Positions 12,969 through 23,322 of a stretch of 64,000 bases of DNA are shown piece by piece. Source of the DNA: Clavulina sp. PMI_390 (lineage: Eukaryota > Basidiomycota > Agaricomycetes > Cantharellales > Hydnaceae); assembly GCA_015039315.1 (NCBI GenBank), contig WIDE01000050.1, positions 167,368-231,367 of the forward strand, written 5' to 3'. The position numbers and the translations under genes are program-made. Numbering within the stretch: the stretch's first letter is position 1; each line of letters opens with the position of its first letter. A model generated the notes under the pieces. It did not search any database and was not told the origin of the DNA. It saw only the letters and a list, made by a program, of their open reading frames with translations.

Positions 12969-14831
12969 TTACGAAGCATGCAAATGAACGAGGTGCTTGA
13001 GCACTCCAACTCGTCGATGTTTGTTGTTCAGATCGGCCACGCGGCTACGGGAAAAGATAATTCAGAACGTCGCCAAGCATAGGCCTAACACAAAGGAGAA
13101 GCTCAACGTACCTGAATTCGCGGATGTCAAGAGTGGACTTTATGACAAGGAATACATGGGTCGAGTCATGGACTTTGAGCTGTTCGCAGCCCTCACAAAA
13201 GTCGGCATCGCAGTTCGCACATCGGAACCATTCACCATAAATAGGCGTCATACAATGATCGCAGTAGGTTCCAGTATGCGGGACAGAACGCAGATAGCCT
13301 GATTTTATTCACGACGTTATGAGATGAAGTGAATGACCACGGAAGATGATTAAGTATCATACTCACCTTTGAAATCTTCTCCGTAGTGATTCCCGTCACG
13401 GTCTTGGCCGGCAGGTATATCATAACTGAGCAAGAAGGAAGGGAAAGAACAGCAAATTGTGAGAAGATCGAATGACAAAGCCTCCCAAAGAACAACTGAC
13501 ATTAGAGGTAAAAGCGGCGCCCAAGACTTGATAGGCCGATCTACTGGTCGGGTGATTTTAATAAAAATATGCATGGGGTCATGCACAATGAAGGAAATGG
13601 CCTCGCAATCTTCGCACTGAACCCGTGGGAATGTAGTGAAAATTGGTTTCATACGCTGAGGTGACCAGGTAATTCTCACCAGATTATACGCACTCGGTAG
13701 CGAAGAGCAAGACGCGCACTGGTAACGAAGCCCAATGATAGACTGCAGAGCGAAAACCTGGGTCATAAAACTTTGTCCGTGACCGATGGTAGTCGAAAAG
13801 TTTCTCACCTGGTTGCATGATTGGCATGGAATATGATGGTCTTTGTTGATTGCTGCTGAACTTAGGGCTCCAATGAGGCTTTGCTGATACCCTGACTCCA
13901 ATGAGTCTGCGCGCGATCGAGGCCCTCTCGCCTCGGTTCCAGTCGAAATAGCAAGAGGATCTTGCCCACTATGTAGCGCTCCTGCTCGCTCGCTTGCCAA
14001 TCTGTCTTCTGCAGTAGCAAGCACCACAGGAATCTAAGGATTCAATACGAGATGAGCCTCAACGTGCTTGAGAGATTGGGGATAATGGGCGAGGCAGACC
14101 TTGATCATGATGTGAGATGAATCGTGCCCACCATCAGGTGGAGCGGGATTCTCAGGCAAGCCAGCACTCTCGCAATTTGCGCAGATGTCGACATCTTCAC
14201 ACTGAGTACAGTGGAATCGAGCGCCAACAATTTCTTGGAGGCAGCTAAAGCCATATGGAGTGGGAAAAAAATCTCAGTCATGCGTCATTGTTGTTAGTAA
14301 ACGTGAACTCAACTGGTGGCATCGAACACTTGAGTGGACTGTGGCTGGGGCAGATTGAAGAGAAATAACATCAAAGCACGCTCAGCCAACATCATTGATT
14401 TGAGTAGATATATGAAAAAATTGGCTATGAGGCAAGGGTATGCCGACGGGAATGGGAAAGAGGGGCAAGGGTCGATGCCACTTGAATAGACGCAGAGAGA
14501 GTACGTACATTTTTCATCATCTGCATCTGTCATAACAGCCTGCGGCGGCGGAATGATTGCCTCTTTTTCCCGGACTGCAACAAATTCGTGCGAGGGATGA
14601 ATCTCATGAACTTGACTGCGGTTCGGGAAAGAGAAAGTTAGCACAGCACAAAGGTGATATAGAAGGCAGAGACGTGCTCCGAGTAATCTTAATGCAGAAG
14701 CTGGGGGCCCATAGTCCGGTGAACGCACCTGTAATGTGTCCAGCACAAGTTGAATTGTTCGCACGAGATACACTTGTATCGTTCATGGAAAAGTGGCTTG
14801 TCACATATCGAGCAATAACTCTCTGGCTCAT
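12969..14831 (-). repeat. Duplicated ZZ-array block, copy in the kinase gene
   Basis: Homologous to 17563-19441. From 14615 downwards the exon lengths are 107, 31, 145, 225, 63, 116, 59, 187 and 76. In the other copy they are 104, 31, 145, 225, 63, 116, 59, 187 and 76. Both copies have the same splice phases and similar intron and 3' flank sequence. The left limit near 14831 is where kinase sequence gives way to the first ZZ finger. Confidence 0.9.
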
Positions 14832-16898
14832 AGGGAATAAGAATTTGCTCGAGGCGCTTCACTACCTCATCGCTCGAAGGTCGGCCAGATGGGTCCTGTG
14901 ACCACATTTCTGACAGGAGATCCCAAAAGCCTGGCGCTACCCCAGGGGCATATGCAACAACTTTGTCGGGTGCACTGGGTCTCTTGCCCTTCCTGAAATT
15001 TGCAGCCACTTTGGAGTTGCTGGCCCCCGGGAACGCCGGTTCGCCAGTCCATATATTGAAGAACGTCATGGAGAGACCAAAAATATCCCCTTCCCGGCTA
15101 GTACGGAAGCGGTCGCTGATGTTTGAGGTGAATTCAGGCGCCAAGAACCGGAGGTGTCCTCCTTCCCGCAATATTGTGTGTGTACGTGTAACTTCATGCC
15201 GAATACGGCTAAGGCCAAAGTCGCAGAGTTTTGGAATGTCAAACTCGTCAAGGAGAATGTTCCCCTGTACCTTCATGTAAGTGATCGGATAAAGTTTGAG
15301 GTGATATATGATGCACTCACTGGGTGAAGGTCTCCATGGACTACTGGAGGGTGTCGGGCATGAAGATATTGCACTCCCTTGCTAATTCCAAAAACCTAAT
15401 TACTTCACAGCATGTAGATGTTATATGTGAGTAGCAGAAAAACTGCAATTTCCACGAGTTAGTTTCTCACAATTCGTTGAAAGCTCTCAATGTTGATCAA
15501 TTCATTGCCCCGTAGAAGGTCACGCAACGAGCCACGCTCAACCAGCGGCAGGATGATCATTGGAAGCGAACCCTCCATATCGTGATGGATGCCAAGGAAC
15601 GGAAGGATGTTTGGGTGATCTAACTGTGAATGGGTGATGGCTTCACGATGTATTAGCTGGATAGGGTGGGCAGAATCAGGCGTTGTAGCAATGATTATTG
15701 GGTTTGGGGCACTAGCCTTGATCATTCTGCGCCCTTCGGGACCATTGTATTCGCTATCAGCTATCACTACTTCTCGAGCCACCACGGGGCGTCCAAGTAT
15801 TCGCCCACGATACGCGGTAACCTCCCCTCCTTTCCCAACGACATGTCTTCGATCGACTACCACATTTTCAAGCCTAAAAGCAGTGGGAAGTGCTAAGCTG
15901 TAGGTGCTGCAGTCTTGGAGAAGTCTTAGCGATTCCACATATTCTGTCGAATCAGGAGGGCTATTTTTGACTATCTGTTACACATGCCAAATGAATCATT
16001 CAACCCAATCACCACATGCCGCAAAACCTACGTTGTAAATCCGATCCAGCATCGAAGCTGCTGCTATAGGAGTGAGTTGGGATCGATGATCCTGCCGGAT
16101 GATCCCGAACCGTGCTAGTGATTGGAGAGAAGTAGAGGAGATCGGATCCTCGTCGTCTATTGAGACGCCCTCGGACTCGCTGTCGTCAGAATCTTGGTCG
16201 TCCACGATGTCATCATCCCCAGCATGTTGGTTCTCAAAGGAATCTGGCTGGTCGCAAGGTATTGGATGTGGTTCNNNNNNNNNNNNNNNNNNNNNNNNNN
16301 NNNNNNNNNNNNNNNNNNNNNNNNNNNNNNNNNNNNNNNNNNNNNNNNNNNNNNNNNNNNNNNNNNNNNNNNNNNNNNNNNNNNNNNNNNNNNNNNNNNN
16401 NNNNNNNNNNNNNNNNNNNNNNNNNNNNNNNNNNNNNNNNNNNNNNNNNNNNNNNNNNNNNNNNNNNNNNNNNNNNNNNNNNNNNNNNNNNNNNNNNNNN
16501 NNNNNNNNNNNNNNNNNNNNNNNNNNNNNNNNNNNNNNNNNNNNNNNNNNNNNNNNNNNNNNNNNNNNNNNNNNNNNNNNNNNNNNNNNNNNNNNNNNNN
16601 NNNNNNNNNNNNNNNNNNNNNNNNNNNNNNNNNNNNNNNNNNNNNNNNNNNNNNNNNNNNNNNNNNNNNNNNNNNNNNNNNNNNNNNNNNNNNNNNNNNN
16701 NNNNNNNNNNNNNNNNNNNNNNNNNNNNNNNNNNNNNNNNNNNNACTGCTCAAGTACGGAACGTGGAACGCGAGAGTTGGGGTGTGCAACCGCGGAGAAG
16801 ATCAAGCCCGAGAGGGAGCTGGTGGGCGTGTGCAGAGGTCGATTCGCTCTGCCCCAGAGTTGCCAAGATGGCTGTGACGACTCCGTCACAAGTCGCAT
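12969..16898 (-). CDS. Protein kinase fused to a C-terminal array of ZZ zinc fingers (interrupted by assembly gap)
   Basis: After the gap the exons are 16032 and upstream (partial), 15471-15974, 15321-15395, 14729-15264, 14509-14615, 14314-14344, 14100-14244, 13809-14033, 13680-13742, 13501-13616, 13367-13425, 13112-13298 and 12969-13044. From 15974 to the stop this is 707 residues in one open frame. The kinase domain shows a glycine loop (GKGGEVTAYRG), the catalytic loop HGDLHPGN made by splicing 15321 to 15264, DFGLSR, and LAPEF. The usual VAxK lysine reads VAREV, so the beta-3 lysine looks replaced by arginine. Directly after the kinase C-lobe come four ZZ-type fingers: CSICDKPL..CISC; RCHHCLQEIVGARFHC; PCQSCNQ..YQCASC..CEDC; and CDHCMTPIYGEWFRCANCDADFC. 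The tail ends GVLKHLVHLHAS. The ZZ part is a copy of that in the neighbouring gene at 17563-22681. The N-terminal region is acidic and serine-rich (about 16035-16274) and runs into 470 Ns. The ATG near 16898 is only a candidate start. Likely a cytoplasmic or nuclear signalling protein; substrate unknown. Confidence 0.85.
16275..16744. other. Assembly gap (470 N)
   Basis: A run of N bases inside the 5' half of the kinase-ZZ gene. The true length is unknown. Long frames that appear to run through it are artefacts of the Ns. Confidence 0.99.
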
Positions 16899-17562
16899 GA
16901 GGTCGTCCCACACGTGCCGGAATTACGCCCCCGCGCAACCGGTCCCGCCCCCATGCACCAGATTTCTCCCCCACGTCGATTGCAGCACATCAACGGTGGC
17001 ATTGCTATGACACGGAAAACATATCAATGGGTAGGTATAAACGAGGAGATAACGGGAAAAATGGGCCTTTGGCGAAATTTGAGGCTCAAGATAAATCTTG
17101 ACCTTTTGCTTCAGAAGCATGGAGGCCAATGGGTAGATGCGCTATAAATTTTGATGCGCTTAGGATACATAGCAGCATACAGCTATTGCTATTCTTTCTC
17201 TCTTTTGAGCAGTCTCTGGCTTGTTGTGCGTTTCTGATATATGGACGCAGCGCGGGTAGGTCAGTCCCACCTCAGCAGTGCGGGACGCCTTCGATGAGCC
17301 TCATGAGTTATTCACCAACTATTTGGTCGGGAGAACTCCTTCACACAACATTGTGCGGTATTAAAAGCTTTATAATGTGTTGTGATGTGAGTTCCCTGAT
17401 CCTCTCAGACACGCATGCATGGTGCTCATTCGGATTATTCGCCTCAGTCTCTCCATACTATCCCCGGCTTTGCTCCTCTAGGAGCCAGATGGCTGGAAAG
17501 CCACCGCATAACACTCACTATCCGTGTAGATTACTGATGCTACTACAACAAAAGACAAAATA
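16899..17562. other. Intergenic: upstream of kinase-ZZ, downstream of PB1-ZZ
   Basis: About 660 bases. A 150-codon frame on the plus strand (17129-17581) has no recognisable domain and runs into the last PB1-ZZ exon. The part just left of 17563 resembles the flank just left of 12969 (shared pieces such as TGTAGATTAC and TACGAAGCATGCAAATGAAC), so the duplication includes some 3' flank. Confidence 0.5.
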
Positions 17563-19441
17563 TTACGAAGCATGCAAATGAACGAGGTGTTTGAGAACGC
17601 CGACTTGTCGGTTTTCATTATCCAGATCAACAGCGCGCCTGAGGGAGGTCAAAATGTCAATACGAATGTCACGGGACACAACCCAGCTATAACGACGAGA
17701 AGAAGCCTGACGCACTTGAATTTGCCCATGTCAAGAGTTGACTTGATGACAAGGAACACATGAGTTGAGTCATGGACCTTGAGTTGCTCGCAGTCCTCAC
17801 AAAAGTCAGCATCGCAGTTTGCGCATCGGAACCATTCACCATAAATAGGCTCGACACAACGATCACAGAAGGCCGATGTATGGGGGACGCCCTGCAGATA
17901 GGCTGATAGAGTTCGCGAAGCATGAGATGGAGTGGATGGGCACAGAAGATGATAAGATATCAAGCCCACCTTTGAAATCTTCCCCATAGTGGTTACCGTC
18001 ACGGTCTTGGCCAGCGGGTATATCATAACTGGGCAAGCAAAAACGGAATAAAGACAATTATCAGGATAGCGAACGTGGAAGCTTTCCGATGAATCACTGA
18101 CATTGGAGGGAGTAATGGTGCGGCAGACTCAATCGGTCGGTCCACTGGCCTCGTGATCTTGATAAAGATATGCATTGGATCATGCACAGTGAAAGAAATG
18201 CCCTCGCAGTCTTCGCACTAAATCGGAATAAATTCACTTAATATTGCCTTCACACGACAAGATAAGCCAGAGTATTCTCACTAGGTTATAGGCAGTTGGC
18301 AGCGAAGGGCAAGATGCGCACTGGTAACGAAGCCCAATGATGGACTGTCGACCCAAAGGTCAGGTTGATTAGATATTGTCAGCGGCCATTGATATCGAAA
18401 ACGCTTTTTTACCTTGTTGCACGATCGACATAGAATGTGGTGGTCTTTGTTGATTGTCGCGGACCTCGGGGCTCCAATAACAGTTTTTTGATACGTTGAT
18501 TCCAATGAGTTTGCACGAGGCCGAGGCCCTCTCGCTCCGTCTCCAACCGCAATAGCAGGTGCATCTCGCCCGCTCAGCAAGGCTCGTGCTCGCTCACTTG
18601 CCATCCTGACCTCCGCAGTAGCAAGCGGAAGAGGGATCTACGGATTTGAGGCAAGGTGAGCTTCGAGATGCTTGAAAGGGTCGAAGGCACCTGGCGGGAC
18701 AAACCTTGATCATAATGTGAGACGAATCATGCCCGCCATCAGGTGAGGTGAGATTCCCAGGAAGCCCAGCGCTCTCGCAGTTTGCGCAGATATCCACATC
18801 CTCGCACTGGGCACAGTGGAATCGAGCACCGACAATCTCTTGCAGGCAGCTAAGGCAATGGAAGATAGAAGAAAAGCATTAATAATGTGCAATCGCCCAT
18901 GCCAAGAGTAAACTCAACTGATTGCATCGAACGCCAGGATGGACCATTGCTGAGGGGGGTAAAAGAGAAGCAACATCAAAATGGGCCCCACGGAGATGCA
19001 TATTAACGATGAGAAGGGGATGTGAAAAACGTGATTATGGAGTAAGTATGTGCCGGCGGGAATGGGCAAGGGAGGAGCAGGGGATGATAGCTGGAGCAAC
19101 CAAAGAGAGCGTACGTACATTTCTCCTCGTCCGCATTTGTTATAAGGGCCTGCGGAGGAATGACTGCCTCTTTGTCCGGGACTGCGACGAATGCATGAGA
19201 AGGATGGATCTCATGAACTTGGCTGCGGTTCGGAAACGAGAAAGTCAGCGCAGTTCAAATGTGATATGCCAGAAGGCAATGTGCCCTGAGGAACCCTAAT
19301 GCAGAAGCTGAGAGCCTAGAACGTGGTAGACGTACCTGTAATGTGCTCTGCACAAGTTGAATTGCTCGCATGAGATACACTTGTACCGTTCATGTTGAAG
19401 TGGCTTGTTACATATGGAGCAAGAGACCTCATCATCGAGTT
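17563..19441 (-). repeat. Duplicated ZZ-array block, copy in the PB1 gene
   Basis: Partner of 12969-14831. The homologous region begins at or just after the start of exon 3 (19441), so the copied unit corresponds to exons 3-12. The kinase gene has no intron at the matching place; its kinase frame reads straight into the first finger. Confidence 0.9.
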
Positions 19442-22400
19442 CTGTGATCACATGAAAATGGGAAATGAAGAAGGAAACGTGATTAGTTGTAGATGGTCTC
19501 AGAGCGCATTAGTGAGTGAAGGCGGTAGATGGTTGCACGTACCAACATCTTGCCAGCCCCCAGGACCCCAAAACTTTTCTAGATAAGCATGTCGGATCTG
19601 CACCTTTCTCTTTGGCCTTCTTGGCGCAGGTGGTGCTCCTGGATTCGGGCCCATAGCTTGTACGGGACTCGTGCCGCCTCCTCCATTGGGCATCCCCCAC
19701 TCAGGCTGCTGTAGCGAGGCAAGCGACGCTCCTGCCGACAATGTCGTATTCGATGGCGAGTAGCCACGAGCACCTCCACTGTTCTCGAACAAAGAGGAAC
19801 CCGATCCTAACGAAGAAGAGGACATGGAGTGTGGGGGACCGCCGCTGCCACCAAAGCTTGTGCTTGCTGGAGATCGGGGCGCAATTGACATTGCCATGGC
19901 TGACGTCGCAGTTGGCATCGCCGCAGTGCTCCCTCCGCTCAGAACCTCCTCAGCATGAATCACTCCGGCGGTCGCAATACACTTGCTGCACAGCTCATAA
20001 CCAGCCTCAACCGTCGTAGGGGCACTCACGACACTCGCACTCGCGCTCATCGCAGATGCCGAGTTGGAGCGCGAGCTGCCCGAGTGGTTTGAATCAGCAC
20101 GCGACTTTCCCGACGAGTCGGAACGGCTGGAGATAGAGCGCGTGGTGATGACGACTTCCGGACGATGTGTGAAGTGTGGTGGAGTGGGGGTCGCGGAGGT
20201 GGGGGATGTAGCACTGCGGTGAGAATGAGGATGCAGGTGTGGGTGAAGGGGATGGCGTGGAGGTGTCGAGTGAGAATGGGCTGGGTGAGGATGATGAGAG
20301 AATGGATGGTTCTGATAGCCTCCATGCTGCTCATAATAATGCGGGTGAGCAGGGTGTGAAGGAGGAGGAGGGTATTGATGAGAATAGCCGCCGTCCGTAG
20401 CTGGCGAATTGGTGAACGGTGTCGATGGAGGGAAAGACGGCTGGGCGGGTATTCCAGGAGGAAGCGGAGGGAGTGATTTCCCTTTTACAGTCAGCCCCGG
20501 ATGCTTAGTCAACACAATCCCTCCAGTTGAGCCCGTCAATCCAAGCTTCAACCCTTTCTTCAGCTTGGACCTAAAGCTTTGCATTGGGATTTCGCCACTT
20601 GGGCCACCACTTGGACCAGGTCCACGATCGGGTGCCGCGCCCTTAAATAAACCTTGCCAGCCACTGGCACCCGATGCCTCATGTACCGGGCTGTGTTGTG
20701 GAGAAGAGGGATCACGCGAACTCGTCCAGGACGAAGTAGCTGAGAAGGATGACTCAGATTGGATGTCCGTGATATCTTCTTCCTCTCCCATATGCAGTGC
20801 AGAACCATTTGTAGCGTTCGCCTCTTCATAGAGCCTGAGACCAAAATCGCTCTCGCGATCATGGCCATGCTCAGGATCCACAAACGGATCGTGGAGCGGG
20901 CGGCCATCCGAGCTCGTCACGATGCCTTCACCACCAGCCTCAGCAGCACGGAGCGCCCTTGATTGTACGAGCTCCTCCCTCGTCTGGGGCGTCTTTTCCC
21001 CGCAAGATGTGCATACGTAACGGAAGCTATCCAAGATATCTCCGCACGAGGAGCAATCAGTGACGAGGTCAGGACCACTCCGACTATCGGACTCGAGGAT
21101 TGCCTGCAGCGTCTCCGGAGAGAGGTCTCCGGATTCTGTGTGCGATTCTGGGAGCTTGCCCAGTCGAGAAGCAGATGCGGATGCACGAGCAGCTGCAGGT
21201 CTGTGAGAGCTCCGTTCGCCTCCACCAGAAGCTCGAGACTCAGCACTCTCGGTGATATGAGACACCTGTGAGACTCTTTTTGCTAGGTTTGCGCCAGAAG
21301 GACCGGCTCCGGGAGTCTGAGTCTGCATGGCTGTCACTGGCGGGGCCGTAGGTGGATGGAAGGATGTTGGTGGAGGTTGCTGAGGGGCAGCATCTCGTGT
21401 ATACTTAGGCAGCGAGGATGCATCATTGCCTACACTACTCTCAGCGTGATCACCATGGGAAGACGAATCACTGGTGTAGTTGAAATAGTATTTCCCCTTC
21501 TCGTCTTTCTGTAGCTCCAGATCGCCGCCCATGGACGATGATGCAGCATCAAAGTCAGAATCTGAGGCGAAATGGTGAGGGGGAGGTGCCACACTCGAGA
21601 CGCCCGACGATGGAGGAGGGGATGTCCTTGGGGGGAAATTTTCCGCTTTGGTTCGTAGAGTATTGGAGGAGGGCATGGGGGTGATAATATTGGTTGTCGA
21701 TCCTAACCACGCTGCACGATCAGTCTGGTCCCGGAGCCACTGAGCTCCACGCTCGTTCGCATCGAGAGGCAAGGACTGCTGCGAGACGGCAAACGGATCT
21801 GAATCCATCTGTCGCAGGCGCTCAAACACTTTGTCTGAGCCGGGTTCGACAAAAGAAGGCGATTTATGTAGTGAGCTAGGAGCTAAACCGTGGTCTCGCG
21901 AAGTTGGAGGAGTTTCTGCGGACTCGGCATGTAGTTGAGAAGAGGAGGTACGTTGGCCGGGATAACTGGACTCAGACAGAGAGATCTCAGCTGCATCTTC
22001 TTCTTCGATTGAAAGAGCTTCTGAGAACCGGGTGGCTATGTCACGCTGGCTTGGCCGATACGGGAACCCGTGAGTGTTGTTGGCATTGTTCATACGGCTA
22101 GAGGTGTCATGAGAGCTAATCGTGACTGCATCGTCGTCGGGCTCGTCGTGGTACGCATATGGGTCGCCCGCTGCAATGACATCGCTAAGGGACAAGCTGT
22201 CGCGTTTTTGATACTCCTCTAAGCTGACAAGAGACCCTGTGTCAGACAGACTGGGGCCATCATACTCGACTGCCACCGAGATCCTTAACGTGATCTTCCT
22301 GCTGATTCGCCCCGAGTAGCCAGAGAGGATCGAGCCGTTGGTGCTAGCGTTATCGTCCGCGCCAACATGGAAATAATGTATAGCCTCAGTCAAGTCGTGC

Positions 22401-22681
22401 TCGTTCAGGATGTCGGTCGTCTCTCCATCATCGTCCTGGTACGACATGCTGAATGACGAAGCAGATAAAGCAAAGCATTGTTCAACCTATATGGAGAGAA
22501 GTAAACGACTCAACGAATTGCGCTTCGTAGTCAGATTTTCTCATAAAGGGCTCACTCTGTTGCGCAATAGGAGGTAGGTGCAGTTTCTCGCAGAGGCGAA
22601 TGTAATCCTCCTTAGTGACCGATCGAAGGAGCATTTGACGACAAGAGGCCTATCGGGCCGCTCAGCGCTGTAAAGAGCCAT
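17563..22681 (-). CDS. PB1-domain protein with a split ZZ finger and four further ZZ fingers
   Basis: Twelve exons: 22556-22681, 19543-22486, 19336-19441, 19119-19222, 18919-18949, 18705-18849, 18413-18637, 18282-18344, 18102-18217, 17970-18028, 17716-17902 and 17563-17638. They sum to 1393 residues with no frame break. The start at 22681 lies in a small first exon that completes a PB1 domain (LVVKCSFDRSLRRITF, then YQDDDGETTDILNEHDLTEA), a module for pairing with other PB1 proteins. A long serine- and proline-rich region follows, holding a first ZZ finger whose halves are far apart (CSSCGDILDSFRYVCTSC near 21000-21050, ELCSKCI near 19990). Exons 3-12 encode four ordinary ZZ fingers: CSICNKPL..CISC; HPGVRCNHCLQEIVGARFHC..CANC; LCRSCNK..CASC..CEDC; and CDRCVEPIYGEWFRCANCDADFC. 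PB1 plus ZZ is the layout of p62/NBR1-type selective-autophagy receptors, so a receptor or scaffold role is a reasonable inference, unproven here. No UBA or four-tryptophan domain is visible. Confidence 0.88.
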
Positions 22682-23322
22682 CACCGGGCTCGTCGTCGCC
22701 GTCGACAGCGCCCGCCGCCAAGCTGAGACTAACTCAGAAAGAGAGCGAAGAGAGCGCTGTGCGCGCTGCGGTTCGATTCAATTGACCCGGGTTCGGCACC
22801 GAGCTCTTTCGGGGCTCAAAGCATGAGGACTTGGAGCTTATGCACTGCATACTAAGAACGATATGGGAAAAAAAGACACATGGTGTAGAATATACGTAAT
22901 GATTTATTGATGATGACGAGTTGGTATGAACGGTTGAACGCCATGGGGGTGTAAAATACATGCAGAGAGAGATACAGACAATCTGGGCCGACTCCTTCAT
23001 CCAGTGAGCGCTAGATAGAGGAGAAGGATGGATATGTAGATGATGATGATAGTTCCAGAGCAGAGGGTCATATGCAGGAGGTGGGAGTGATGCAACGTAG
23101 AACGAGACGGGGAATCGGAGAAATGGTCATAGCAAGCAAAGCAAGCGTAGAGTGGTGATGCAGGAGAAGAACGAATTAATAGGGTGACAGGAGTGGGGAG
23201 AGATGTAAAGATTCGAAGAAAAGTGTATAGGATAAGAATTGAATAAATAACCAGGAGAGGGGGTGTTGAACCCCACAATGCTGGCTTTAAACAATGTCTC
23301 TAGGCCGCCGACGCCCAAAACT
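22682..23322. other. Intergenic: PB1-ZZ upstream region and MTHFR 3' flank
   Basis: 641 bases. The small frames at 22734-23000 and 22997-23278 are low-complexity and lack any domain. Nothing else is seen. Confidence 0.5.

Noticed and set aside
16099..17010. Several long frames across 16275-16744
   Set aside because: They exist only because N bases contain no stop codons.
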